Source: Nocardia colli (GTDB lineage: Bacteria > Actinomycetota > Actinomycetes > Mycobacteriales > Mycobacteriaceae). Taken from it: a DNA stretch of 64,000 bases. Made by a program: the position numbers and the translations under genes. The first letter of the stretch is position 1. Each line of letters opens with the position of its first letter. The DNA is taken from the NCBI RefSeq assembly GCF_008704205.1, contig NZ_VXLC01000015.1, positions 248,001 to 312,000 of the forward strand. The letters are read 5' to 3'. Below are positions 17,230 to 25,420 of this stretch, piece by piece. The notes beneath the pieces were generated by a model. It did no database searches. It was given only the letters and a program-made list of their open reading frames with translations, and was not told the origin of the DNA.

Positions 17230-17988
17230 TTATCCGGACGTCAGCGAGGCGCCGCCGTCGACGACGATGGTCTGGCCCCGGATCCAGCTCGCGTCGTCGG
17301 TGCACAGGAAGGCGACGACCTTGGCGAGATCCGCTGGCCGCCCGGCCCGCCGCATCGGGCCGACCTCCGCGACCTGCCGCATCCATTCCTGCGCGCCGGC
17401 CAGCGCGCGCACCGAATCGGTCTCGATGAGCCCGCCGCAGACGGTGTTGACGTTGACCCCCGGCGCGAGCTCGACGGCCAGGTAGCGGCCCATCGATTCG
17501 ATCGCCGCTTTGCAGATGCCGAGTCCGCCGTAGCTGGGCAGATAACGCCGCCCGCCCATGCTCGACAGCAGGACGATGGCGCCGCGCCCGTCGGGCATCA
17601 GCTCGTAGGCCGCGCGGCAACCGAACAAGGCTGCGGTGACGTTCGTGTCGAGGGTGTAGCGCCAGTGCGGGGTCTCGAGCGCGAACAACGGTTTCATGAT
17701 GGCCGACGCGGCATTGTTGACGTAGAAGTCCAGCCCGCCCCACTGTTCGCCGATCTCCGCGAAGAGGCGTTTCAGCTGGTCTCTTTCACCGACATCGACG
17801 CGCAGCGCGAGCGCCCGCCTGCCCTTGCGTTCGATCTCGGTGACCACCTCGCGGGCGGCGGATCGTTTGCGCCAGTAGGTCAGGATCACGTCCGAGCCGC
17901 GGTCGGCGAACTCGAGCGCGATCGCCCGGCCGATGCCCCGGGAGCCGCCGGTGACCAGGACGGAGCGTCCAGCCAGATCCGCTGACAC
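17230..17988 (-). CDS. FabL-type enoyl-ACP reductase (SDR)
   Basis: 252 residues from GTG with GAGGTG upstream. The cofactor loop is GGSRGIG. The active site is not the YxxxK of ketoreductases: a Tyr is followed by six residues and then Lys (YGGLGICK), the spacing of FabL-type enoyl reductases. The downstream segments RYLAVEL, VNTVCGGLIETD and WIRGQTIVVDGG also match what I remember of Bacillus FabL. It would saturate trans-2-enoyl-ACP with NADPH, so at least some chain positions could be fully reduced. It begins 6 bases after the CLF-like gene stop. A specialised ketoreductase cannot be excluded. Confidence 0.75.
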   Translation of the reverse strand: MSADLAGRSVLVTGGSRGIGRAIALEFADRGSDVILTYWRKRSAAREVVTEIERKGRRALALRVDVGERDQLKRLFAEIGEQWGGLDFYVNNAASAIMKPLFALETPHWRYTLDTNVTAALFGCRAAYELMPDGRGAIVLLSSMGGRRYLPSYGGLGICKAAIESMGRYLAVELAPGVNVNTVCGGLIETDSVRALAGAQEWMRQVAEVGPMRRAGRPADLAKVVAFLCTDDASWIRGQTIVVDGGASLTSG

Positions 17989-17994
17989 GGCACC

Positions 17995-19287
17995 TCACCT
18001 CGCTTCTTGCCATGCGCCGAGCACCAACGCGGCGACTTCGGGACCATCCACGTTCCGGCTGAGCGTGACCGCGTAGCGTGCGTCGAGCGCACGCGGCCGA
18101 CCCACGACGCTGACCGCACCGGCGGCCGTATCGAGCCGCTCGAGGTTGAGCGTCGGCGCGATAATGCCGTCGCGCACGCTCAGACAGGCGAACGCCGCCT
18201 CGGCGACGTCGGTGGCCGGGCCCATGTGGCCCGTCGCGGCCTTGGTGCCGGTGAGCCGGATGGGCCGTTCGCGCGCCAGGGTTTTCGCGATGCCACGCAG
18301 TTCGGCACGATCGCCGTCCACCGTGGCGTCACCGTGCCCGTACACGTAGCCGATCTGCCCGGGATCGATGTCGGCATCGGCGATGGCCCGCGTGATCGCG
18401 TCGCGGACGCCGCTGCCGTCTGGATCGGGGGCGACCGGCCGGCCCCGATCGGTGGCGGCCCCGAAACCGGCGATCTCGGCCAGGAGGTCCGCGCCGTATG
18501 CGCGGGCCAACTCGACCTCGGCGAGGACGAGCGCGGCCGCCCCTTCGGCGCAGATGTATCCGTCGCGATCCCGGTCGTACGGCCGCACCGAGCGCGCACC
18601 GCGCGCACAGCCGGAGGTCAACCCGAACTCGCGCAATGCGAGACGGGCGAATTCGTCTGCGCCCGAATCGGTTCCGCCGCAGACGGCCACGTCGACCCGT
18701 CCGTCGCGGACGGCGCGGAAGGCACGCCCGATCGCGCACAGGCCCATTGCCGAGCCGTCGACCAGAGTGCTGTTCGCGCCGCAGATCTCGTGCCGGATGG
18801 TGATCTGGCACAGCGCCGCGTTGGGCAACCCGGACAGCAGGAAGTCCGGCTTGGCCCGGTGCAGTGCCGCGTGGCCGAGCCGTCGGTAGTCGAGGGTGCC
18901 GTCCGGCTCGCGCGCGGTGGCCAGCACCGGTGCGAACCGGTCGAGGTAGTTGTGTTCGTCCTCGTTCTCGTTGGAGCCGATATAGATTCCGCGCCGCGCG
19001 GTCGCCGCGGCCCGGAAGACCGGTCCCGCGTCGGCCACCGCTAGATCGGCCGCGAACACGCCGAGCCGGGAGGCCCTGGTCAGCCGTTTGAGCTGCTTAC
19101 GGTCGGCCGCGGCGACGGGATGTTCGGTATCGTCGACCGCCCCGAAATAGCCCAGCTCGGAGGGACTTTCGCTGTCCTGTCGCCGTAGCCCGGTCTCGGC
19201 CGCCAGAATTCGCTGCCATTGCGCGCGATAGTCGGTGCCCATGCAGGACAGGACGCCCGCACCGACGACGGCGACGCGGCGCCTCAT
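17995..19287 (-). CDS. Ketosynthase-like protein without active cysteine (chain-length-factor-like)
   Basis: 430 residues, full FabF-fold length. The nucleophile-elbow reads VDGSAMGLCAIG, placing S179 where KS enzymes have Cys. The two histidine motifs survive as YGHGDAT and ATGHMG, unlike most chain-length factors. It should therefore not condense but could act as CLF partner, as a decarboxylating starter subunit (KSQ-like), or as an acyltransferase. The start overlaps the dehydratase stop (ATGA). Its natural partner is probably one of the two true ketosynthases in the operon. Confidence 0.8.
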   Translation of the reverse strand: MRRRVAVVGAGVLSCMGTDYRAQWQRILAAETGLRRQDSESPSELGYFGAVDDTEHPVAAADRKQLKRLTRASRLGVFAADLAVADAGPVFRAAATARRGIYIGSNENEDEHNYLDRFAPVLATAREPDGTLDYRRLGHAALHRAKPDFLLSGLPNAALCQITIRHEICGANSTLVDGSAMGLCAIGRAFRAVRDGRVDVAVCGGTDSGADEFARLALREFGLTSGCARGARSVRPYDRDRDGYICAEGAAALVLAEVELARAYGADLLAEIAGFGAATDRGRPVAPDPDGSGVRDAITRAIADADIDPGQIGYVYGHGDATVDGDRAELRGIAKTLARERPIRLTGTKAATGHMGPATDVAEAAFACLSVRDGIIAPTLNLERLDTAAGAVSVVGRPRALDARYAVTLSRNVDGPEVAALVLGAWQEAR

Positions 19288-19757
19288 CGCCCGGTCACCT
19301 TTGTGCCGTTGAGCCGCAGCACCTGATAGTGCCGCCGGGTGCTGTCCGGATCCTCGAATTCGGCTAATGGGTAACTGCGACAACGGAAGGTCGCGACGGC
19401 GATCTTGCGCCCGTGCGCCTGCGCGGTGCCGCGGAAATCGATCTCGGCCGAGTGCTCCGGTGTGCCGCCGTCGAGTCGGTCCACCTCGACGGTCAGCCGA
19501 TCACCCGGCACCGCGAAGTCGATGAACTTGCTGTGCTGCACCGCGCTCAGCACGACCGTCGTCTGGAAGTCGCTGCCGGTGATCACCAACCAGCGAGCCA
19601 GCTGGGTCATCGCCTCCAGCACCAGCACGCCGGGCAGGATCGGCTGCTGGGGAAAGTGATCGGCGAAGTAGTCCTCGCTCATCGCGGCGTTCTTCACGCC
19701 GGCCGCCCGGCGTCCGCCGTCCAGTTCGGTGATCGCGTCAACCATGAGAAACCGCAC
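19284..19757 (-). CDS. FabZ/FabA-like 3-hydroxyacyl-ACP dehydratase
   Basis: 157 residues from a GTG with AGGAG upstream. It is a single hotdog domain with the canonical FabZ active site: H34 in DHFPQQPILPGVLVLEAM, with Glu in the same helix. It should dehydrate 3-hydroxyacyl-ACP to the trans-2-enoyl form. The gene is ATGA-coupled to the CLF-like gene. It is the only dehydratase of the cluster with an intact histidine and is likely to partner the His-less hotdog protein encoded at 23616-24104. Confidence 0.88.
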   Translation of the reverse strand: MRFLMVDAITELDGGRRAAGVKNAAMSEDYFADHFPQQPILPGVLVLEAMTQLARWLVITGSDFQTTVVLSAVQHSKFIDFAVPGDRLTVEVDRLDGGTPEHSAEIDFRGTAQAHGRKIAVATFRCRSYPLAEFEDPDSTRRHYQVLRLNGTKVTGR

Positions 19758-19765
19758 GGGAACTC

Positions 19766-20527
19766 CTATCCCACTCCGCCGACCAGGATGGCCTGCCCAT
19801 TGAGGTACGTACTCTCGCGTGCGCCGAGAAAAACCGCGATATCGGCGACGTCGTCCGCCTCGATCGGCCGCGGCATCGCCGCGCGCCGGGCGAGATAGCC
19901 GGCGACCGCGCGGATGTCGACGTCGAAACCCCCGAAGTACGCTCGGCTGACGCCGCTGTCGGCCAGCGTCGGGCAGATGGCGTTGACGCAGATGCCGCGC
20001 CGCCCGACCTCCTGGGCGACGCTGCGGGTGAAGCCGAGCACCGCCGCCTTCGCGGTCGCGTACGCGACTTCGTCGGCGCCGCCGGTCATTCCGAGCGCCG
20101 AGGCGACATTGACGATCCGGCCGCTGCGCCGCGGCAGCATCCGGCGCACCGCCTGCCTGCTGCAATAGAAGACGGTGTCGAGGTTGATCCGGAGCATGCG
20201 GTGCCAGTCGGCGTCGGTGTGGAAGACCAGCGGTGAGCGCAGCGCTGCGCCGGCGTTGTTGATCAGGACGTCGATCCGGCCGTAGGTTTCGTCGGCGTGC
20301 GCGAACAGCCGCGTCACGTCGGCGGGCTGGGTCAGGTCGGCGGTGAACTCGGTAATCGGCACGGCGGCAACGGCTTCGATCGCCTTCGTCGTGTCCCGCA
20401 GACGGGTCTCGTCGATGTCGGTGAGTACCAGCGACGCGCCCTCCTCGGCGTACCGGGTGGCGATGGCCGTCCCGAATACACCGGCGGCGCCGGTGACGAT
20501 GGCGACGGAGTCGGCCAGGCGGTTCAT
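19766..20527 (-). CDS. SDR-family ketoreductase (FabG-like)
   Basis: 253 residues. GAAGVFG cofactor loop, NNAGAA, Ser in VASALG and YATAK active site are present; the C-terminus ends in LVGGVG instead of the common VDGG. It should reduce ketoacyl-ACP. Its start overlaps the AcpS stop by four bases. Having two FabG-type enzymes suggests that different chain lengths or a second keto group (for example on a tailoring step) are reduced. Confidence 0.85.
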   Translation of the reverse strand: MNRLADSVAIVTGAAGVFGTAIATRYAEEGASLVLTDIDETRLRDTTKAIEAVAAVPITEFTADLTQPADVTRLFAHADETYGRIDVLINNAGAALRSPLVFHTDADWHRMLRINLDTVFYCSRQAVRRMLPRRSGRIVNVASALGMTGGADEVAYATAKAAVLGFTRSVAQEVGRRGICVNAICPTLADSGVSRAYFGGFDVDIRAVAGYLARRAAMPRPIEADDVADIAVFLGARESTYLNGQAILVGGVG

Positions 20528-20970
20528 GCGCTCACCGCCCCCTGCGCGGTGAGCAACACGTAGGCGACGGCGTAGTCGCCGTCGTGACTTAATGACACTG
20601 CGGCACCGGTGATTCCGAGTCGCTGTGCGATGGCGAGCAGACGGTCGTGCAGGAGCAACCGTGGTGCTCCGGCAGACCGGAAGACCTCGATGTCGCGCAG
20701 TCGCCGGGTTGCCGGTGGCAGCCCTAGGCCGACTTGCAGCGCCTTCAGCGTGGCCTCCTTGGCGCTGAACCGGGCGGCGAAATGCGGTGCGGGATCGCGG
20801 AAGCCGGTGCAGTATTCGATCTCTGCCGGTCGGAACACCTTGCCGGTGAACCCGTTTCCTGCGGCGAGCAGCCCGCGCACCCGGCCGACGGCGGCGATAT
20901 CGACACCGACCGCCATCGGCGTCGTGCCCGAGATGGCCGGCAGCAGAAGCGAGGTCGCGGTGGCGGTCAT
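20524..20970 (-). CDS. AcpS-type 4'-phosphopantetheinyl transferase
   Basis: 148 residues. Conserved magnesium/CoA motifs: GVDIAAVGR near the N-terminus, FRPAEIEYC, FSAKEATLKAL, and SLSHDGDYAVAYV. It belongs to the AcpS group rather than the Sfp group, though extended N-terminally by about 20 residues. It transfers phosphopantetheine from CoA to the serine of acyl carrier proteins; the two cluster ACPs (S43 of the zinc-ribbon ACP and S38 of the free ACP) are the obvious substrates. It is ATGA-coupled on both sides. Confidence 0.9.
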   Translation of the reverse strand: MTATATSLLLPAISGTTPMAVGVDIAAVGRVRGLLAAGNGFTGKVFRPAEIEYCTGFRDPAPHFAARFSAKEATLKALQVGLGLPPATRRLRDIEVFRSAGAPRLLLHDRLLAIAQRLGITGAAVSLSHDGDYAVAYVLLTAQGAVSA

Positions 20971-22310
20971 GGCAGTCGCTCCGCGCCGACCGAGCCATAG
21001 TGCCGTTCCACGGCTCGCCGGTAGGCCAGGTTCAGGCCGATGATGGCCCGCTTCTTCGCCGCGGACTGCGGGCCGGGCAGCGGGCGGTCAGCGGTGTGGC
21101 GACGCAGCCGCTGCCGGGTCACCGCGCGGGAATAGGCACTGGTGTAGAGGAATTCGAGGCCGTCTTCGAGCTGTCCGGCGGTCATCGACACCGGGGCTAC
21201 CGAGGCGCGCAGGTGCGACGGCCCGCCCGGGCCGGGATCGATCATCCGGCCCGCGCGCCGATGTTGTTCGTAAAGTGGCACGCCCGGGCCGCTGCCGAGC
21301 GGGTTGAAGTGGCAGATCTCGATCTCGTTGTCCACGACGAACTCCAGGGTCCGCTCGAACACGTCCGGGGTATCGCCGGCGAAACCGAAGACGAACGAGC
21401 CGATCACCCCGATGCCCGCGTCGTGCAGCCGGGCGATGTGGCCGCGGTAGTCGGTCGGGCGGCTCCATGCCTTGTCCGAGGCGACCAGGTTCTGCGGATG
21501 CACCGATTCCAGGCCGATGAACACGAGCATGCACCCGGCCCGCCCGGCGGCCTGCGCCAGCGACTCACGCTGGGCGATGGTGATCGTGGCCTGACTGCCC
21601 CACAGCACCCGCAGCGGTTCCAGTTCGGCGAACAGGGTGCGCGCGTAGCGTGGGTTGCCGACGATGTTGATATCCGAGAACTGGACGAAATCGCCGGTGC
21701 GGGAATCGATCTGGGCGAGCACCTGATCGATCGGCCGGGTGCGGAACGACTCGTGGTGGTAGCGGGTCTCGATGCAGAAGTTGCACGAGAACGGGCAACC
21801 CCTGGTGGCCTCCACCGGAAAGACATAGTCGTGCGGCGGCAGGTGTTCGGGACCGTACTGCGGCAGCGTCGCCAGATCGACGGGGCCGCCGAGGTAGCGC
21901 GGGCGCAGGCGGCCGGCCGCCGCGTGGTCGAGCACCTGCGGCCACACCTGCTCGACCTCGCCGCGGATGACGGCGGCGGCGCCGATCCGCTCGGCCTCGG
22001 GGTCGTAGCTGGGGAAGTATCCGTCGATGATGACCGGCGTGCCCAGTTCGCCGAAACCGCGGACCAGTTCACCGGTGCGGCGTTCGCCGAAGAACTTCGA
22101 GGTGACGGCGACCAGGTCGACGTCGGCGAAGCGGCCGAAATCGGTGATGGGCGTGGCGTTCTCGTCGATCACCGTGACCCGGTGCGCGACCGAGGTCATG
22201 GCCGCGCGGTAGGCGAGGTTGACCGGAACCGGGTTGAGCATGCGATTGCCGTAGATCACGCTCTTGTCCCGAACATCGGGGTTCACCAGTAACACGTGCA
22301 TGTGCGCCAT
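20967..22310 (-). CDS. B12-binding-domain radical SAM enzyme
   Basis: 447 residues. The N-terminal 130 residues form a Rossmann-like B12-binding domain without the DxHxxG base-off motif. The radical SAM core follows with C172, C176 and C179 in GCPFSCNFC, plus GLES and a FGFAGDT segment. The C-terminal 100 residues are lineage-specific (DUF4070-like position). Such enzymes perform methylations, cyclisations, oxidations or C-C bond formation at unactivated carbon. In this operon it is the best candidate for a distinctive structural step on the chain. The start is the first of two ATGs nine bases apart. Confidence 0.85.
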   Translation of the reverse strand: MAHMHVLLVNPDVRDKSVIYGNRMLNPVPVNLAYRAAMTSVAHRVTVIDENATPITDFGRFADVDLVAVTSKFFGERRTGELVRGFGELGTPVIIDGYFPSYDPEAERIGAAAVIRGEVEQVWPQVLDHAAAGRLRPRYLGGPVDLATLPQYGPEHLPPHDYVFPVEATRGCPFSCNFCIETRYHHESFRTRPIDQVLAQIDSRTGDFVQFSDINIVGNPRYARTLFAELEPLRVLWGSQATITIAQRESLAQAAGRAGCMLVFIGLESVHPQNLVASDKAWSRPTDYRGHIARLHDAGIGVIGSFVFGFAGDTPDVFERTLEFVVDNEIEICHFNPLGSGPGVPLYEQHRRAGRMIDPGPGGPSHLRASVAPVSMTAGQLEDGLEFLYTSAYSRAVTRQRLRRHTADRPLPGPQSAAKKRAIIGLNLAYRRAVERHYGSVGAERLP

Positions 22311-22317
22311 CCCATCC

Positions 22318-23619
22318 TCAGACCGGTGCCATCGCGTCGCCGGCGGCGCGGCGCACCACGAGGGTGCCGTTCTGGCCGCCGAGGCCGAACGAGTTGGTCA
22401 GCGCCACATCCACCGGCAGCCGCCGGGCCGTGCCCGGCACGTAGTCGAGATCGCATTCGGCGTCGCGATGGCGATAGTTGACGGTCGGCGGCACGAGGGC
22501 GGTGCGCACGCTCAGTACGGTGCTGATGAACTCCACGGCCCCGCAGGCGGCGATGAGATGGCCGGTCATCGACTTGTTCGCGGTGATCGCGAGCCGGGTC
22601 GCGGCGCGGCCGAAGACGTGCTTGATCGCGGTGGTCTCCACCCGATCGTTGAGGATGGTCGCGGTGCCGTGCGCGTTGACCAGACCGACCTGATCCGGAG
22701 TCACCGCCGCGTCGGCCAGCGCCGCCCGCATCGCCAGCGCGGCGCCGTCGCCGTTCGGGTGCGGTTCGGTGAACCGGTGCGCGTCGAGCGAGCGGCCGAA
22801 CCCGGCGACCTCGGCGTACCAGGGCGCCGATCGGCGACGGGCATGCGCCTCGGTCTCCAGCACGACCATGCCGGCGCCCTCGCCGACCACGAAACCGGTC
22901 CGGGTCGCGTCGAACGGGCGGCCGGTGCGGCCGGGCAGATTGTCGGTCGACGGTGCGCCGAGCGCGACGAGCCCGGCCAAGCCGAGCGGGTTGATCATGG
23001 AATCCATTGCGCCGCAAAGCACGACGTCGACGCCGCCGCGCCGGAGCAGGCGGAACGCGGTGCCGATGGCGTGGGCACCGGCCGCGCAGGCCGAGGTGAT
23101 CACGGCGGTCGGCCCGGTGACGCCCAGATGCCCGGCGAGCAGGCCGATCACCAGGTCCTGCGGGTCGCGGATCAGCGAGACCGGATTGATCGTGGTCGGC
23201 CCGGCCAGCGGGGCCGGCAGCCGGAATCGGCCGTGGTCGTCGAGATGCCCGGCGATGTCGTCCATGCCGACGATGCCGAGGCCTGCGCCGAGCACCAGTC
23301 CGACCCGGTCGGTCGCGCGCACCGCGATCGGGCCGCCGGTCCGGGTCAGACCGCTGTCGGCGAGAGCCATAGCGCAGGCGGCGAGCGCGAACCGGGCCTG
23401 CCGGTCGGCGCGCAGCTCGGCCGGGAACGGGCCGTCCCAGTAGTCGTGCAGGTCGAATTCGGCGACCTCGGCGGCGATCCGGGTCGGCAGCGCGGACGCG
23501 TCGAACAGCGTGATCGGCCCCTCGCCCGACGTGCCTGCCACCAGGTTGGCCCAGAACTGGCGATGGCCGAGCCCGATCGGGGTAACCGCGCCGAGCCCGG
23601 TCACGACCACCCGGTTCAC
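22318..23619 (-). CDS. Beta-ketoacyl-ACP synthase (KS, active)
   Basis: 433 residues from the GTG overlapping the hotdog-gene stop. All catalytic residues are present: C178 in SACAAG, His in NAHGTAT, Lys/His in NKSMTGH. The fold is FabF-like (KASII). It condenses malonyl-ACP with an acyl-ACP. It shares more motif detail (ILND, the DxDLDYVPxTAR end, NSFGxGGQN) with the other true KS at 25413-26729 than with the Cys-less proteins. It is the second full KS in the operon, with the Cys-less protein at 17995 as a possible partner. Confidence 0.88.
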   Translation of the reverse strand: MNRVVVTGLGAVTPIGLGHRQFWANLVAGTSGEGPITLFDASALPTRIAAEVAEFDLHDYWDGPFPAELRADRQARFALAACAMALADSGLTRTGGPIAVRATDRVGLVLGAGLGIVGMDDIAGHLDDHGRFRLPAPLAGPTTINPVSLIRDPQDLVIGLLAGHLGVTGPTAVITSACAAGAHAIGTAFRLLRRGGVDVVLCGAMDSMINPLGLAGLVALGAPSTDNLPGRTGRPFDATRTGFVVGEGAGMVVLETEAHARRRSAPWYAEVAGFGRSLDAHRFTEPHPNGDGAALAMRAALADAAVTPDQVGLVNAHGTATILNDRVETTAIKHVFGRAATRLAITANKSMTGHLIAACGAVEFISTVLSVRTALVPPTVNYRHRDAECDLDYVPGTARRLPVDVALTNSFGLGGQNGTLVVRRAAGDAMAPV

Positions 23620-24104
23620 GGGGACACCGTCCCGCCCGGCACGGCCCGGATCCGGTCGAGTGACCAGCCGGAGTAGTAGCGGAACCGGTTTTCCTCGGCG
23701 GCGATCTCGGCCGGGTCGGTGATGTCCTGGAGCACATAGTTCAGCCGCGCGATGCGCGCGACGGGCCTGGTCTCGTCGTAGGCCGCGCAGCTGAGCTGTG
23801 CCCAGCGCTTGCTCAACCCGAGCATGCGCGCCTCGACCCGCACCGCCCGGCCCGGCGGGAGTTCGCCGACGATCTCGGCCCGATCGATGAGGCACAGGAA
23901 CGCCGAGACGGTGAAGTCGGTGCTCAGATGGACCAGCCAGCCCGCGACCTGCGCCATCGATTCGAGCAGCAGCGAGCCGCTGAGCAGCCGGCGGCCCGCG
24001 TAGCCCGCGGCGAGATGGTCCTCGGTGAGCGAGACGTGTTTCACCGCGACCATGGACTCGCCCTTGCTCGCCTCCAGCACCCGGTCGTAGAGCAGGAATC
24101 GCAT
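23616..24104 (-). CDS. Hotdog-fold dehydratase-like protein lacking the catalytic histidine
   Basis: 162 residues from an ATG that overlaps the previous stop by one base. It aligns residue-for-residue with the canonical dehydratase of this cluster (both begin RFL, with conserved LED/LES helix), but the position of H34 is Gly34, and the PG of PILPG is SG (RRLLSG). It should be non-catalytic by the FabZ mechanism. By analogy to the paired dehydratases of aryl-polyene systems it may be an obligate partner of the active dehydratase; alternatively it is a thioesterase or acyl-binding protein. Translationally coupled to KS and CLF-like genes on both sides. Confidence 0.75.
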   Translation of the reverse strand: MRFLLYDRVLEASKGESMVAVKHVSLTEDHLAAGYAGRRLLSGSLLLESMAQVAGWLVHLSTDFTVSAFLCLIDRAEIVGELPPGRAVRVEARMLGLSKRWAQLSCAAYDETRPVARIARLNYVLQDITDPAEIAAEENRFRYYSGWSLDRIRAVPGGTVSP

Positions 24105-25420
24105 CACGTCCCCTTCGCCTCGAACGGACCGAACACGACGCACTCGCTCTGCCCACGGAACCCACCGGCCAGGCACGCCACGGCGGTGCCCGCACCCATC
24201 CGGCGCGGACCGTCGCACACCAGGTCCAACCCCGAATCCGGTTCGGGAAGACAAAGATTGGCGATCGCGGGCACCCGCCGTTCGGCCAGACTGTGCACGG
24301 CGAAGACGCTGTGCAGCGGCAGCGCGGCCGCCAGCGGGTGGCCGGTGGCGCCCTTGGCCGAGGTCACCGGGATATCGGGTGCGTGCCGGCCGAGCACGGC
24401 GCCGATCGCGGCCGCCTCGGCGGCGTCGCCCGACGGCAGTCCCGGCGCGTCGGCGTACACGCAACCGAGCCGGTCCGGGGTCAGCGCCGCGTCGTCGAGG
24501 GCCGCGGCGAGCGACTGTTCGATCGCCGTGCGCGGCGGGTGCGGTTCCGGCCCTGGCGGTACGCCGACCGCCGCACCGTGGCCGAGCACCTCGGCGAGCA
24601 CGTGCGCGCCCCTGGCCCTGGCGTGCGCTAGCGTCTCGAGCACCAGTACTGCCGCGCCCTCGCCGGGCACCGTTCCGGTACGGTCCCGATCGAACGGCCG
24701 GCACGACCCGGACGCCGGATCGGTGGTCCGCGCGACGATGCCGAGGTACAGCAGGCGTTGCAGGGCAGACAGATTCAGCCGCGGGCTGACCCCGCCCGCG
24801 AGCATCACCTCGGCGTCGCCGTCCTGCAGCATGCGCAGTGCCGCGCCGATCGCCTGCCCGCCGGCCTCGCCGAACGGGCTGAACGAGGCGTTCGGCCCGT
24901 GCAGCCCGTACTGCATGGCGATCTGGCAGAGGGTGGCGTTGTTGAGCATCACGATGGAGACCATGGGCGAAATCGAGCGCCAGCCGGTGCGGCAGAACCG
25001 TTCGATGTCGAAGCCGGTCGGATCGTGCAGTGACCGGCGGGCGGCTAGTTCCAGGTCGGCGATGTCGTAGTCGATCATGGTGACGCCCAGCGTGATTCCG
25101 GTCACGTCGGCGTCGACGTTGCCCGGATGGATCTTGGCCGAGGTCATGGCCTGCCCGGTCGCGGCGAAGGCAAGGTGTGTGTGCAGCCGCATGCCCCTGG
25201 CGGCCTTGCGGTCGGTGATCCAATCTGCGGCGTCGATGCCGCCAACCTGTGCTGCGGCGAGTGGCCGGTCGCCGTCGGCGCGCAGCTCGAGGTCTTCGGC
25301 GAGCCTGCGCAACGGCGCGACGCCGGAGTCCCCGCGCAGCAACGCATTCCACTGCGATCGCGCATCGTTGCCGAGCGCGGACACCGCGCCGACGCCGGTC
25401 ACCACCACGCGTTCAGCCAT
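24104..25420 (-). CDS. Chain-length-factor-like ketosynthase homologue
   Basis: 438 residues. The Cys position is Gly184 (SPFGEAGGQAIG) and the first catalytic histidine motif is replaced by YADAPGL; only ATGH of the second remains. It therefore cannot be a condensing enzyme. Its start lies inside the last eight codons of the upstream true KS, the classic KS/CLF coupling of type II polyketide synthases. It should form a heterodimer with that KS and help set chain length. Confidence 0.85.
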   Translation of the reverse strand: MAERVVVTGVGAVSALGNDARSQWNALLRGDSGVAPLRRLAEDLELRADGDRPLAAAQVGGIDAADWITDRKAARGMRLHTHLAFAATGQAMTSAKIHPGNVDADVTGITLGVTMIDYDIADLELAARRSLHDPTGFDIERFCRTGWRSISPMVSIVMLNNATLCQIAMQYGLHGPNASFSPFGEAGGQAIGAALRMLQDGDAEVMLAGGVSPRLNLSALQRLLYLGIVARTTDPASGSCRPFDRDRTGTVPGEGAAVLVLETLAHARARGAHVLAEVLGHGAAVGVPPGPEPHPPRTAIEQSLAAALDDAALTPDRLGCVYADAPGLPSGDAAEAAAIGAVLGRHAPDIPVTSAKGATGHPLAAALPLHSVFAVHSLAERRVPAIANLCLPEPDSGLDLVCDGPRRMGAGTAVACLAGGFRGQSECVVFGPFEAKGT

